From Rufibacter glacialis (GTDB taxonomy: Bacteria; Bacteroidota; Bacteroidia; Cytophagales; Hymenobacteraceae), in contig NZ_VKKZ01000021.1 in NCBI RefSeq assembly GCF_008271745.1, forward strand, positions 1-64,000: 64,000 nucleotides of DNA. Direction: 5' to 3'. The notes under the pieces were generated by a model that saw only the letters and a program-made list of their open reading frames with translations, did no database searches and was not told where the DNA came from. This document shows, piece after piece, positions 18,262-27,913 of the stretch. The position numbers were made by a program, and so were the translations under genes. Within the stretch, counting starts at the first letter, position 1, and each line of letters begins with the position of its first letter.

Positions 18262-19713
18262 TTATACCTTAGACAGAGCAGGGGCCGATAAGTGGAAGAT
18301 ATCTTTCAGCGCCCGCCGGGCCGCATGGAAGCCGCACATGCCGTGCACCCCTCCACCCGGCGGCGTGGACGAGGAGCAGAGGTAAAGTCCTTTCCTGGAG
18401 GTTTGGTACGGCGACAAACTCACCACCGGCCGTGTGTACAGTTGCTCCAGATCAATGATGCCACCGTTGATGTCACCACCGATGTAGTTGGGGTTGTGGG
18501 CCTGCATCTGGGCGGTGTTCATGGTGTGCCGTTCCAGGATCAGATCTTTGAAACCGGGCGCAAAACGCTCTATCTGGCCTTCAATGGCCTGGGTCATGTC
18601 TACCGTGGAGCCGTTGGGCACGTGGCAGTAGGCCCAGGCGGTATGCTTTCCTTTGGGGGCGCGGGTTGGATCAAACAGGCTCTGCTGCGCCAGCAACACA
18701 AACGGTTTCTCCGGATGGTACCCCGTGGCCGTGGCCTTCTCTGAGGCGGCTATCTCTTCCAGGGTGTTCCCCAGGTGGATGGTTCCGGCCTGCCGGCATT
18801 CTGGCGCAGTAAACGGAATAGGCCCGTCCAAGGCCCAGTCCATCTTGAAAACCCCCATGCCGTAACGGTACCGGTGCAACTGCTTCCGGTAGAGCGGCGA
18901 GAGTTTCTCCTCGGCTATCTCCAACAATTGCTTCGGAGTCACGTCCAGCAGCACGGCCTTGCTGGAGGGCAATTGCTCCAGCGAGGTCACGTATTCCCCG
19001 GTTTCTATCTTGCCGCCCAAACTCTGGAAATAAGATGCCAGCGCGTTCGCTATCTGCTGCGACCCGCCCTTGGGAATGGGCCAGCCCTGCAAATGCCCTA
19101 CCGCCATCAACACCAGGCCAATGGCCGAAGTAGTGAGGTTAGACAGCGGTTGGATGGAGTGGGCCGCCATGCCTGCCCACAACCCGCGGGCTTCCTGGGT
19201 CTTAAACCGGTTGGCCAGAAAGGTAGCCGAGGTAAGGGCGTTCAGACCGAAAGCCGCCATGTCAATGGGGTGACTAGGAACCCGCAAAGGCCCTAACACA
19301 TCTGGGGCCATGCCTGGCCAGCTCTTCACCAAAGGCTGCATCAGGTTCAGGTACGCCTGCTGGTCCTGCCCCAGCGCCTGCGCCGTCTCTGCCAGGGAGC
19401 ACGCCAGGGCTGCGGCCGTGCCGTTGTCAAACGGGTGAGCCGCCGACAGCGGAGGATATAGGAACTCCAGCCCGTGCTCCTGCAGCGGCAGGGTCTTGAA
19501 AAAGGGAGAGCCCGCCGCCAGCGGATGGATGGCCGAGCACACATCATGCACAAAGCCCGGCAACGTTAACTCCTGCGAACGCAGACCGCCGCCAATCTGA
19601 TCTTTGCCTTCTAGCAGGAGCACTTCCAAACCGGCCTGCTGCAGGGTAATAGCCGCCGCCAATCCGTTAGGCCCAGAGCCTACCACCACCGCATCATATT
19701 GAGTTGAACCCAC
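18262..19713 (-). CDS. CrtI/phytoene desaturase-like NAD(P)/FAD oxidoreductase
   Basis: A 483-residue flavoprotein of the COG1233 group. The FAD-binding VVVGSGPNGLAAAITL dinucleotide loop (about 9-25), GGGLRSQELTLPGF substrate-side signature, and the C-terminal SSSTPPGGGVHGMCGFHAAR motif are present. Family members desaturate or isomerise carotenoids, but this branch (with short, single genes outside crt clusters) is biochemically undefined. There is no carotenoid gene nearby in the window, so a named substrate is not justified. Confidence 0.85.
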   Translation of the reverse strand: MGSTQYDAVVVGSGPNGLAAAITLQQAGLEVLLLEGKDQIGGGLRSQELTLPGFVHDVCSAIHPLAAGSPFFKTLPLQEHGLEFLYPPLSAAHPFDNGTAAALACSLAETAQALGQDQQAYLNLMQPLVKSWPGMAPDVLGPLRVPSHPIDMAAFGLNALTSATFLANRFKTQEARGLWAGMAAHSIQPLSNLTTSAIGLVLMAVGHLQGWPIPKGGSQQIANALASYFQSLGGKIETGEYVTSLEQLPSSKAVLLDVTPKQLLEIAEEKLSPLYRKQLHRYRYGMGVFKMDWALDGPIPFTAPECRQAGTIHLGNTLEEIAASEKATATGYHPEKPFVLLAQQSLFDPTRAPKGKHTAWAYCHVPNGSTVDMTQAIEGQIERFAPGFKDLILERHTMNTAQMQAHNPNYIGGDINGGIIDLEQLYTRPVVSLSPYQTSRKGLYLCSSSTPPGGGVHGMCGFHAARRALKDIFHLSAPALSKV

Positions 19714-19770
19714 GCCCTTGTATTTTTAGTTTCCTGATTCTTCCTGTTAAACTACGCAGCACGTCCTCAT

Positions 19771-19806
19771 GCTTTACCCTGTTTTCTTCAAAACATGCCT
19801 AAAAAC
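19771..19806. repeat. 35-bp intergenic palindrome, copy 6
   Basis: CTTTACCCTGTTTTC ... ATGCCTAAAAAC between divergent oxidoreductase and exonuclease genes, 47 bases upstream of the latter. Confidence 0.7.
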
Positions 19807-19853
19807 AGATTCCCGTTCTTGCGTATAGAAAAGACAAGCTACTCATTTTTTCT

Positions 19854-20567
19854 ATGTCAGACGCGCCTTTTCTCCCGCTTTTCCCGCAGCTTACGCCCAT
19901 TCTGAGCAATGTGACGGCCCTTGATTTTGAGACCACCGGGGTGAGCGGAAGCAAAGGAAGGGTGATTGAGATAGCCGCCATCAAAAGCGCCTACGGTAAG
20001 ATCATTGGCCGGTTCCATACGTTGGTCAAGCTGAAAGGCGAACTTCCCCAGAAGATCACCCAGATCACCGGCATCACCTCTGAAGACCTGGTCAACGCCA
20101 TGGAGGAACGCACTGCCTTCTCCATCCTGCGGGAATTCATCGGTGACAGCACCGTGGTGGCCCACAACGCCCCGTTTGACCTGGGGTTTCTGTACAGCAC
20201 CTACCGCCGTCTCAAGCTGCCCCCGGCGCACCACCCGTTCCTGGACACGCTGTCGGTATGCCGGTTGCGGCAGCCTTCCCCGCGCAGCCTCCCCGACATG
20301 TGCCAAGTGTATGGCATTCCGCTGACCAGGTGGCACCGCGCCCTGCCAGACGCCACCGCCACCTGGCACCTGCTGCACCGCCTCCATGAGGAAAGCCCCC
20401 TGGACGATATGCGCAACAAACTGGTGTTGAACCCCAGATACGGCACGCCCTTCTGGCTGCCTCCGCTGGCGGAAGTCCTTTCCCCGTCACCCGTGCCACC
20501 ATCGCCCCAGGAAGTCACGCTCCCGCATTCCGGGAAATTCCCGGAGGAAGACCAAACCCGGCCCTGA
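19854..20567 (+). CDS. DnaQ/PolC-like 3'-5' exonuclease
   Basis: A 237-residue DEDDh exonuclease. The acidic residues are visible as DFETTG (motif I), HNAPFD (motif II) and RWHRALPDA (motif III with catalytic His and Asp). It resembles the epsilon proofreading domain; as a separate protein it may be a proofreading subunit, an RNase T-like trimming enzyme, or a repair exonuclease. The last 50 residues are proline-rich and not part of the fold. Transcribed alone, divergently from the oxidoreductase. Confidence 0.88.
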   Translation: MSDAPFLPLFPQLTPILSNVTALDFETTGVSGSKGRVIEIAAIKSAYGKIIGRFHTLVKLKGELPQKITQITGITSEDLVNAMEERTAFSILREFIGDSTVVAHNAPFDLGFLYSTYRRLKLPPAHHPFLDTLSVCRLRQPSPRSLPDMCQVYGIPLTRWHRALPDATATWHLLHRLHEESPLDDMRNKLVLNPRYGTPFWLPPLAEVLSPSPVPPSPQEVTLPHSGKFPEEDQTRP

Positions 20568-20600
20568 TTACCCGGGCTTTTTCTTAAAAGAAGGCAAAAC
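20566..20600. repeat. 35-bp intergenic palindrome, copy 7
   Basis: Overlaps the exonuclease stop codon; GATTACCCGGGCTTTTTCTTAAAAGAAGGCAAAAC layout gives a strong central stem and may terminate transcription. Confidence 0.6.
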
Positions 20601-20783
20601 CAGCGCTTCTCCGTCCTCACCCGGTGCTATTTGGTACTTCCCGTTCTCAAAACAGGTATTAATTCCGCCTACCTGCCTTACCTATAATCGTTTAAGCTAG
20701 ACTCGGGAAGAAGGAGATAAGGCAAATGCCTGATTATTTCCTCTTTCCCGAAATCTATTATTCGCTAGAAAAAGGAGAAGGAA

Positions 20784-22100
20784 ATGGAAAGAATGCGGTG
20801 GATATGGATGGTTCTCTTGACCGGGTGGTTGGTTTCCTGCTCCTCTAAGGAAGACACGCTGGAAGAGATGGAGCAGGAAACGGGGTTTCTGTCTCAGGCG
20901 GTGCACCCCCTGCGTACTACCCAAGACCTGGACCTGCTGCTCAATGAAATCGGCAACAGCCAGTATGTACTGCTTGGGGAAGCCTCGCACGGCACCTCTG
21001 AATTCTATACCTGGCGCGCCGATATATCTAAAAGGCTGATTCAGGAAAAAGGATTCAACCTGATCGCCGTGGAAGGAGACTGGCCCGCGGCATATTCGCT
21101 GAACCAGTACATTCAAGGCCGGCAGGGCGGCACGGCCCAGCAGGCGTTACAGGCTTTTCGCCGGTGGCCTACCTGGATGTGGGCAAACCAGGAAGTGGCT
21201 GGGTTTTCTGAATGGCTTCGGCAGCACAACCAGACGCTGACCCAGAACCAGAGGGTGGGCTTCTATGGCATGGACGTGTACAGCCTGTGGGAATCACTGG
21301 AGGAGGTAAGGGCCTACATGGAGGCCGCTGACCCTGCCATTGCCCAACTGGCGCGGGAGGCCCAAGCCTGTCTGGCGCCTTATAACCAGGATGAGCAGCG
21401 GTATGCCCAGGCCACTGACCAAGGCATTTCCTGCGCCCCACCCCTGCAACGGCTGCTAGAGGCGGTGCAGGCGCACCGGGCCAGGCAACCGGCCAACCAT
21501 GAAGCAGCCTTTAACGCCGAACAGAACGCCTTGGCAGCGGTAAACGCAGAACGGTATTATTACCAGATGCTCCGCAGCAACGTCACCTCCTGGAACCTTC
21601 GGGACCGGCACATGCAGGAAACGGTGAACCGGCTGGTGGCGCAACGGGGCCCCGGCGCTAAGATCATTGTGTGGGCCCATAACACCCACGTAGGCGATGC
21701 CCGCTACACTGACATGGTGAACAGCGGCACGGTGAACATTGGGCAGCTACTCAGGGAGCAGCACGCCCAGAAAGGAGTCTATCTGGTGGGGTTTGGTTCT
21801 TATGAAGGAACGGTGGTGGCGGCTACTTCTTGGGGGGCTGCTACCAGAACCATGACGGTTCCGCCGGCCCAGGCAGGCAGTTGGGAGGCGCTCCTGCACC
21901 GGCATAGTGCCGAAAACAAATTACTCTTGATGCGGGAATTACAGAACAGCCAGGAGGTCCTCAAACCCCGCGGCCACCGCGCCATTGGCGTGACCTACAA
22001 CCCCTCTTCTGAAAGAGGCAACTATGTGCCCACGGTCTTGCCCCGCCGCTATGACGCATTTCTGTTCATTGACAGGACCACTGCCTTGTCGCCGCTCTAA
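20784..22100 (+). CDS. Erythromycin esterase-like lipoprotein
   Basis: A 438-residue exported protein of the erythromycin esterase superfamily (EreA/EreB-like). The signal ends in a lipobox with Cys19 (GWLVSC). Active-site motifs GEASHGTSEFYTWR (about 64-77), VEGDWPAAY and WAHNTHVGDARYT with candidate metal or catalytic histidines are present. True Ere enzymes are cytoplasmic and hydrolyse macrolide lactones; this lipoprotein, exported version is a distant relative whose substrate is unknown, so macrolide resistance should not be assumed. A purine-rich AGGAGAAGG lies just before the ATG, rare for this phylum. Confidence 0.88.
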   Translation: MERMRWIWMVLLTGWLVSCSSKEDTLEEMEQETGFLSQAVHPLRTTQDLDLLLNEIGNSQYVLLGEASHGTSEFYTWRADISKRLIQEKGFNLIAVEGDWPAAYSLNQYIQGRQGGTAQQALQAFRRWPTWMWANQEVAGFSEWLRQHNQTLTQNQRVGFYGMDVYSLWESLEEVRAYMEAADPAIAQLAREAQACLAPYNQDEQRYAQATDQGISCAPPLQRLLEAVQAHRARQPANHEAAFNAEQNALAAVNAERYYYQMLRSNVTSWNLRDRHMQETVNRLVAQRGPGAKIIVWAHNTHVGDARYTDMVNSGTVNIGQLLREQHAQKGVYLVGFGSYEGTVVAATSWGAATRTMTVPPAQAGSWEALLHRHSAENKLLLMRELQNSQEVLKPRGHRAIGVTYNPSSERGNYVPTVLPRRYDAFLFIDRTTALSPL

Positions 22101-22196
22101 AGCGAATTTACCTTTTAGACCCGGAAAGCCAAGTGCTGGGTTTCTACCCAAGGCCACGGCCCCCCCCTTGGCAAGGGAGTGAAAAAGTTTCAGTAA

Positions 22197-22230
22197 AAGG
22201 GGGAGCCTTACAGCTCCCCCTTCTTTTTTT
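22197..22230. terminator. Stem-loop terminator with T-run
   Basis: 10-bp perfect arms (22197-22206 and 22213-22222) of AAGGGGGAGC/GCTCCCCCTT followed by a T7 run: a classical rho-independent terminator for the plus strand. A run of eight C lies 30 bases upstream. Confidence 0.85.
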
Positions 22231-22306
22231 GTTGTTTTTGTTGTTTCAGTTTTAGAGGCTTTGTCACACCTCTGTTCACTCTCTTCCAGAGCAGCTAGTC
22301 AGGCTA

Positions 22307-23227
22307 CTAAAGAAGTTTGACGCTTTTGGCCACGTCGTTGCCTTCTTCATCTTTCTCAATCTCAAATTCTACCCGGTCCCCCACGTGCAGCTCGTTAAAG
22401 TCTGTGTCGATCACGTTGGTGAAGTGGAAAAAGAGGTTGTTGGGTGGGAATTTAATGAAGCCGTACCCGTTTTTAAGGCTCATGATCTCCCCTTCACCGT
22501 GGCCTTCCATGGGCAGCGTGTCATCATCGTCATCGTCCTGTACTTGTTCCTGGACAACGGCGTGCCGCTTCTGGTCGGGCTGCACAAACAGCCGGTTAAT
22601 GGTAGCATCATTCTGGGCAATGCGCTGGTCAATGATCCCGTGCATCGCCATCGGGTACGTCACCTCGGCCAGCAGATCCTGAGACGGGCGCGTTGTCATA
22701 CGCTGTCCATTATCTGTGGTGTACTCAAACTCCCAGGTTAACGCCATTATACGAGTCCCTAATGTGTTGACTTTACGCACCATAGGCACGTAATCTCCGT
22801 CTGAGGAGATCAGCACCAACACATCAAATCGTTTGTAGAATGCCTGTTCAAACGCCTCCAACGCTAACCATACGTCTATTCCGCGTTCCTGCTTATACCC
22901 CTCCGGCGTAGTGCGCACGGGAAGGTAATGGGTAGTCACGCCCTCAGACATCAGGATGTCGTCAAACACCCGATCCCAGTAAAGGGTATCGCCGCGTTGG
23001 CTGGCTTCATAGGCATTGAGTCTTCCCCGGAAATAGTGGGCATCTACTATTCTGCAGAAGCGCGGATCTACATCCTCTTCCTCTGCCACCTGCTCCCGGA
23101 TGAACTCATGAAGGCCAGAGATACTAATCCTACGTTTGCGCTGATGGCCGTAGGCGTAGTAATTACTGACCTGTAAGAAATAATTGCCGTCATAGAAGAC
23201 ACCAATCCTCACTAATTTTTCCTGCAT
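22307..23227 (-). CDS. NYN-domain nuclease fused to a cold-shock domain
   Basis: A 306-residue cytoplasmic protein with two modules. The N-terminal part (about 1-185) is a NYN/LabA-type (PIN-like) domain with the acidic residues seen in VFYDGNYF, ERGIDVWLALEAF and ISSDGDYVPMVRK. A linker with a DDDDD run (about 230) leads to a C-terminal cold-shock-like OB fold (about 244-306: GEIMSLKNGYGFIKFPPNNLFFHFTNV) which should bind single-stranded RNA or DNA. The arrangement suggests an RNA-cleaving enzyme guided by its OB domain. Single gene, convergent with the esterase-like gene and followed upstream by a long AT-rich gap. Confidence 0.88.
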   Translation of the reverse strand: MQEKLVRIGVFYDGNYFLQVSNYYAYGHQRKRRISISGLHEFIREQVAEEEDVDPRFCRIVDAHYFRGRLNAYEASQRGDTLYWDRVFDDILMSEGVTTHYLPVRTTPEGYKQERGIDVWLALEAFEQAFYKRFDVLVLISSDGDYVPMVRKVNTLGTRIMALTWEFEYTTDNGQRMTTRPSQDLLAEVTYPMAMHGIIDQRIAQNDATINRLFVQPDQKRHAVVQEQVQDDDDDDTLPMEGHGEGEIMSLKNGYGFIKFPPNNLFFHFTNVIDTDFNELHVGDRVEFEIEKDEEGNDVAKSVKLL

Positions 23228-24360
23228 CTTTTTACATTTTTTGTCTATCTGTTTTTTTTCTCAAGCTTTAATCTTTTATAGTTTCACAATAGGTCTCAAA
23301 AATAAAATAGGCGAGGGAATCACATCAGAAAAGCAGCGAAAGGCAGAGGGGATTTCAAGGTGAGCGGAGCAGGAAAAATTATCTATATAGTATTGGATAG
23401 AAACTACGGGGAACGAACTGCTATATCTTAAAAATACCTTCATTTATTCAATCGGGAAACCACTTTCTAATTTCACTCTTCTTACCTGCACAGGGTGGGT
23501 GCACAGATAGCCGGAGTGGCAGCACAAGCACCTTAGTAAAACAGGCCTCGCCTAAATATGTTTTTCAAAGAAGGGGTTATTATCAAATCTTTAAAGAACA
23601 CTGGACAAAAGTAGGGAATGATTATTTTGCTGACAACCTAAAATAGGTATTTTCCACAGTTAATAAACGTTCTACAGATAAGAAGTAGTACACGTTTACT
23701 GGTGATTTAACCTCTTTATTTACAAATTTCTCCTTTACTACTCTCTCCAATTCCTCTTCTTGAATTTAGATTATTTTATTTCTCACTGCTGGGTGCCTAA
23801 CCTTAATAGGAAGTGCTGCATCAGGCGCTATCAAAGAAAGAACCGGTCTCTCGTCAATAAGAGAGGCCTTGCTTTCCCCTGCCTGCCCGTTCTTTCTCTT
23901 TCTAATCCAGTATTTTATGATGCCAAACACCAGCAGTTCTTCTAGGAAAAACACTATATCACTCTCATTCCTGTTTATATCTCCCTGATATTGAAAAATT
24001 CCAATCACCTCAAAAGCCTGAGCAGTAGTTCTTCTACAGGCATCATGTATAAAAATTTGTAAAAACAGGAAGCATAGCCTTATTTTATTGCTAATCTACA
24101 ACAAGAACGTTCTATTTTATAAATATTATCTCTCTACTGCCCCCATTTAGCCGTTTCTTATAAGATTCTACAGATTAAGGCTTTATTCTCAAGTGGACTA
24201 AAAAATAGCACTCCTTCTATTCATGTCGGCCCTTATGCCTTCCATACTCACCTTTGGGATCTTTTTCCAAAGAGGATTTCTATAGATGGCCTTTTCTGGA
24301 ACCTCCCCAGACTCAACCCATGCTTCCTCATCCATAAAAAAGGAGGTCCTGCCAAAAGGG
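23228..24360. other. 1.1-kb AT-rich gene desert
   Basis: Upstream of the NYN gene. Open frames of 60-80 codons exist on both strands but none resembles a protein. I see no tRNA or known structured RNA. It holds the NYN gene promoter, not resolved. Confidence 0.55.
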
Positions 24361-24394
24361 AAAAGGCCTGCCGTTTTTCAACAGCAGGCCTTTT
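24361..24394 (-). terminator. Stem-loop terminator of kbl
   Basis: 11-bp arms AAAAGGCCTGC/GCAGGCCTTTT with a 12-base loop, 32 bases past the kbl stop. Confidence 0.75.
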
Positions 24395-24426
24395 AAAGGT
24401 GTTTTCCCAAAAGTTAAGGGAAAACG

Positions 24427-25620
24427 CTAGGCTTTCAACACGCCTAGTTCTCTGCCTACTTCAGTGAAAGCTTGAATGGCCTGGTCTAAATGCTCTTGGG
24501 TATGGTCAGCGGAAAGCTGCACGCGGATACGGGCGGCGCCTTTGGCGACTACCGGATAATAGAACCCGATCACGTAAATGCCTTTCTCCAGCATGCGGGC
24601 GGCAAACTCCTGGGCTAATTGGGCCTCATACAGCATCACCGGCACAATAGGGTGCACGCCTGGTCTGATGTCAAACCCAGCGGCCGTCATCTTCTCTCTG
24701 AAGTACTTGGTGTTCCACTCCAGGCGGTCGCGCAGTTCAGTGGTGGAGCTCAGCAAATCCAATACTGCCAAGGAACCGCCCACAATGGCCGGGGCCAGGG
24801 AATTGGAGAACAGGTACGGGCGCGAACGCTGGCGCAGCATGTCAATGATCTCCTTGCGGCCAGTGGTGAAGCCGCCCATGGCACCTCCCAAGGCTTTGCC
24901 CAGGGTTCCGGTGATGATGTCTACGCGACCCATCACGTTGTGGTACTCATGCGTGCCACGGCCGGTCTTGCCAATGAAGCCGCTGGAGTGCGACTCATCT
25001 ACCAGCACCAGAGCCTGGTATTGGTCGGCTAAGTCACAGATTTTGTCTAACTGGGCAATGGTGCCGTCCATGGAGAAAGACCCGTCGGTGACAATGATGC
25101 GGTGCTTGGCGCCCTGGGCTTCCTGCAATTTGGCTTCCAGATCTGCCATGTCATTGTGCTGATACCGGTAGCGCTGCGCCTTGCATAACCTGATGCCGTC
25201 AATGATGGAGGCGTGGTTCAGGGCGTCTGAGATAATGGCGCTCTGCTCATCGAACAACGGCTCAAACACCCCGCCGTTGGCGTCAAAGGCGGCCGCGTAC
25301 AGAATGGTGTCTTCAGTGCCCAGGAACTCAGCCAGCTTCTGCTCCAATTGCTTGTGGATGTCTTGGGTACCGCAGATAAAGCGCACAGAGCTCATGCCGT
25401 AGCCGTGGGTGTCAATGGTGCGCTTGGCAGCCTCAATCACCGCAGGGTGCGAGGAAAGCCCCAGATAGTTGTTCGCGCAGAAGTTCAGCACCTCACCGGT
25501 CTGCTGGGTCTGGATCTCGGCGTGCTGCGGCGTGGTAATGATGCGCTCACTCTTATATAAGCCGTTGGCTTTGATGTCAGCTAACTGCTGCTCTAAATCT
25601 GGTTTTAAGGTTTCGTACAT
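24427..25620 (-). CDS. kbl: Glycine C-acetyltransferase (2-amino-3-ketobutyrate CoA ligase)
   Basis: A 397-residue PLP enzyme that splits 2-amino-3-oxobutyrate with CoA to glycine and acetyl-CoA. Typical alpha-oxoamine synthase features are visible: [56 protein letters not shown], and the PLP lysine in [14 protein letters not shown]. Length is normal. The divergent neighbour encodes the threonine dehydrogenase that supplies its substrate, which supports this member of the family over serine palmitoyltransferase or BioF. Confidence 0.96.
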   Translation of the reverse strand: MYETLKPDLEQQLADIKANGLYKSERIITTPQHAEIQTQQTGEVLNFCANNYLGLSSHPAVIEAAKRTIDTHGYGMSSVRFICGTQDIHKQLEQKLAEFLGTEDTILYAAAFDANGGVFEPLFDEQSAIISDALNHASIIDGIRLCKAQRYRYQHNDMADLEAKLQEAQGAKHRIIVTDGSFSMDGTIAQLDKICDLADQYQALVLVDESHSSGFIGKTGRGTHEYHNVMGRVDIITGTLGKALGGAMGGFTTGRKEIIDMLRQRSRPYLFSNSLAPAIVGGSLAVLDLLSSTTELRDRLEWNTKYFREKMTAAGFDIRPGVHPIVPVMLYEAQLAQEFAARMLEKGIYVIGFYYPVVAKGAARIRVQLSADHTQEHLDQAIQAFTEVGRELGVLKA

Positions 25621-25657
25621 ATCAATTAGATAAAGTTGTTGCTTGTGGAAGTACGCT

Positions 25658-25692
25658 GTTTCAGGGCTTTTTGCCGGAAATACCTCCTAAAC
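25658..25692. repeat. 35-bp intergenic palindrome, copy 8
   Basis: GTTTCAGGGCTTTTTG ... CTCCTAAAC in the divergent kbl/threonine dehydrogenase spacer. Confidence 0.7.
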
Positions 25693-25826
25693 GGGAAGTC
25701 GCCTGCTTTGATGCCTTTTCTGCCGCGCTGCGTATTCTACTTTCAAAGATACAAAACCTCACCAGTCCCCCATATTTTTTGGACTGGATGAAAAACGTAC
25801 ATTTGTTTTCCTATACAGCACCCTGC

Positions 25827-26789
25827 ATGACAAAAAAGACCAATGCCGTTTTAGTGATAGGAGCCTGCGGTCAGCTAGGCTCAGAACTCACCCTTGAACT
25901 GAGAAAGTTATACGGTGATGCCCACGTGGTAGCCGCCGACATCCAATACCCCAAACAAGCCGAACTGCGCGAGAGCGGGCCTTTTGAGATCGTGGACGTG
26001 CTCACGCCGCAGCACCTTTCAGAATTGGCTACAAGGTATAAATTCAAGCAGATCTACCACCTGGCCGCTATTCTTTCCGCCACCGGCGAGAAGAACCCTA
26101 AGTTCGCCTGGCGCCTGAACATGGACGGCCTTTTCAACGTGCTGGACTTTGCCCTGGAGCAGAAAGTAGAGCGCGTGTACTGGCCCTCGTCCATTGCGGT
26201 CTTCGGGCCCAACACTCCCCGCCAGAACACCCCGCAAGACACCATCATGGACCCTAACACCGTGTACGGCATCAGCAAGCAGGCCGGTGAGCGGTGGTGC
26301 GAGTATTACTTCAACAAATACGGCCTGGATGTGCGCAGCCTGCGGTACCCGGGTCTCATTGGCTACAAAGCCCTGCCCGGCGGCGGCACCACTGACTATG
26401 CCGTGGACATTTACCACCAAGCCCTGGCTACCGGCACCTACAAGTGCTTTCTGAGCGAGCACACCCGCCTGCCCATGATGTACATGCCAGACGCCATCAA
26501 AGCCACCCTGGACCTCATGCACGCCCCCGCAGAGCAGGTGAAGGTACGCTCTTCCTACAACCTGGCAGCCATGAGTTTCACCCCACAGGAGATTGCCACC
26601 AGCATTCAGCGCCATTACCCCAGCTTTGCCATCACCTATGACCCAGACAGCCGCCAGCAGATCGCTGATTCCTGGCCGCAGAGCATTGATGACCTGGCCG
26701 CCCGCCAGGACTGGGGCTGGCGCCCGCAGTACGACCTGGATACCATGACAGATGACATGCTCCTGCACCTGAAACGGATCAACAACTAA
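25827..26789 (+). CDS. L-threonine 3-dehydrogenase, NAD-epimerase type
   Basis: A 320-residue short-chain reductase-like enzyme, predicted to oxidise L-threonine to 2-amino-3-oxobutyrate with NAD. Rossmann loop GACGQLGSEL (about 9-18), the SDR YxxxK pair in TVYGISKQAGE, and DYAVDIYHQAL/TRLPMMYMPDAI segments match the short-chain threonine dehydrogenases found in Bacteroidota, not the zinc-containing Tdh. ATG 25827 is used; the upstream open frame includes an intergenic repeat. Placed divergently to kbl, forming the two-step threonine-to-glycine route. Confidence 0.9.
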   Translation: MTKKTNAVLVIGACGQLGSELTLELRKLYGDAHVVAADIQYPKQAELRESGPFEIVDVLTPQHLSELATRYKFKQIYHLAAILSATGEKNPKFAWRLNMDGLFNVLDFALEQKVERVYWPSSIAVFGPNTPRQNTPQDTIMDPNTVYGISKQAGERWCEYYFNKYGLDVRSLRYPGLIGYKALPGGGTTDYAVDIYHQALATGTYKCFLSEHTRLPMMYMPDAIKATLDLMHAPAEQVKVRSSYNLAAMSFTPQEIATSIQRHYPSFAITYDPDSRQQIADSWPQSIDDLAARQDWGWRPQYDLDTMTDDMLLHLKRINN

Positions 26790-26813
26790 ACATCCGGCAG
26801 CAGGAAGAAAGCT

Positions 26814-26847
26814 AAACCCCGGCAGTTCTAAGGAATGGCCGGGGTTT
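26814..26847 (+). terminator. Stem-loop terminator after threonine dehydrogenase
   Basis: 10-bp perfect arms AAACCCCGGC/GCCGGGGTTT with a 14-base loop, followed by a short T-rich run. Confidence 0.8.
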
Positions 26848-26850
26848 TCT

Positions 26851-26886
26851 GTTTTGGGCCCATTTGATGAAAACAAGCCTGAAAAC
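26851..26886. repeat. 35-bp intergenic palindrome, copy 9
   Basis: GTTTTGGGCCCATTTG ... AAGCCTGAAAAC directly after the previous terminator. Confidence 0.75.
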
Positions 26887-27023
26887 ACTTGAACAGATAC
26901 TTCCTTAAATGCCAATCACTTATACCATAGGGCCAACACTTTTAGAAGGAGGACCGCGGCAAATACCTAGTACTTCGCTAATATTGCTCCTTCACCTTAT
27001 TTTATCCTTTATTCTTATAAGAC

Positions 27024-27689
27024 ATGCTTAAGAAATTTTTCCTTGCCGCCTCCTTCTGTTTCACCCTGGGTTCTGCCGCCATGGCACAGGACGGCGGGGG
27101 CATCAAACCTGCCGCCGGAGAGGTAACCGCAGAAGTGCAGCTGAGCCTGACCGATGGCAGCACCGTGGGTCTGGGCCTGAACCAACTGCGCGGCCGCTAT
27201 TTCCTGAGCCCAACCACGGCGGTGCGGGCCTCATTCACGATGGAGGTGCAGAACGATGATTTCAACGATGACTTCAACCGGACCTCTACCCTTCTGCAGT
27301 TTGCCCCTGGCATTGAGAAACACTTTGCGGGCACAGACCGGCTTTCACCGTACGTAGGCGGCGAGATCAGAATCACCAAGCTTTACTCAAGTCAGGAAAG
27401 CGACAACCTGGACATTGAAGGGGCCTGGTCTAATTCAGGAAACAGCAACAACCTCACCAACCGCAATTACTTTGGGTGGGGCTTAGGTGTGGTAGCCGGC
27501 GCAGATTATTATTTTGCCAAGCATGTGTACCTGGGCGTGGAGTTTGGGTTGGGCATCCAGTACCGGACCGAAGGCGAAGTAGATATCAAACCTTCTACCG
27601 GACCCACTAGAACCCTTGAAGGTGAGAATGGCTTCTTCCGTTTGGGGTCTAGCGTGAACAGCGGCCTGCGTTTGGGCTTCGTGTTCTAG
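27024..27689 (+). CDS. Outer membrane beta-barrel protein
   Basis: A 221-residue exported protein with a signal peptide (1-22, ending AMAQ) and alternating hydrophobic/polar strands ending in GLRLGFVF, the aromatic terminal strand typical of outer membrane barrels. It resembles the eight-strand OmpA/OmpW-size barrels common in Bacteroidota. No ligand or enzymatic role can be assigned. Own terminator follows. Confidence 0.8.
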   Translation: MLKKFFLAASFCFTLGSAAMAQDGGGIKPAAGEVTAEVQLSLTDGSTVGLGLNQLRGRYFLSPTTAVRASFTMEVQNDDFNDDFNRTSTLLQFAPGIEKHFAGTDRLSPYVGGEIRITKLYSSQESDNLDIEGAWSNSGNSNNLTNRNYFGWGLGVVAGADYYFAKHVYLGVEFGLGIQYRTEGEVDIKPSTGPTRTLEGENGFFRLGSSVNSGLRLGFVF

Positions 27690-27712
27690 ATAGATAGACG
27701 TTTGTTTACCAG

Positions 27713-27748
27713 AAGCCCGGCATACCACACGTGTGCTGGGCTTTTTTG
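27713..27748 (+). terminator. Stem-loop terminator with T-run
   Basis: Arms AAGCCCGGCA (27713-27722) and TGCTGGGCTT (27734-27743) with one mismatch, then a T-run. Confidence 0.8.
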
Positions 27749-27793
27749 TGTCTTCTGTGGGTTCAGGTCAGAAACCAGGAGAGGCACCTAAGG

Positions 27794-27828
27794 ATTTAAG
27801 GCTCTTTTTCAGAAAACAACCTTTAAAC
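27794..27828. repeat. 35-bp intergenic palindrome, copy 10
   Basis: ATTTAAGGCTCTTTTTC ... ACAACCTTTAAAC, 85 bases upstream of the DUF3891 ATG. Confidence 0.7.
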
Positions 27829-27913
27829 CCAATCCCATTCGTCCTGTTCTACCGTACACTTCCCTGTTCAAGGCCCCTTCCCTCCTGCACCGGTACCCAG
27901 AACACATACGGCT

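Noticed and set aside
20784-22100. Macrolide resistance gene
   Set aside because: Only superfamily-level likeness; it is an exported lipoprotein unlike known resistance esterases.
23766-24008. 80-codon minus-strand open frame in AT-rich gap
   Set aside because: No recognisable domain, no start context, biased composition.
26019-26915. 298-codon open frame on the minus strand
   Set aside because: Shadow of the threonine dehydrogenase gene on the opposite strand.
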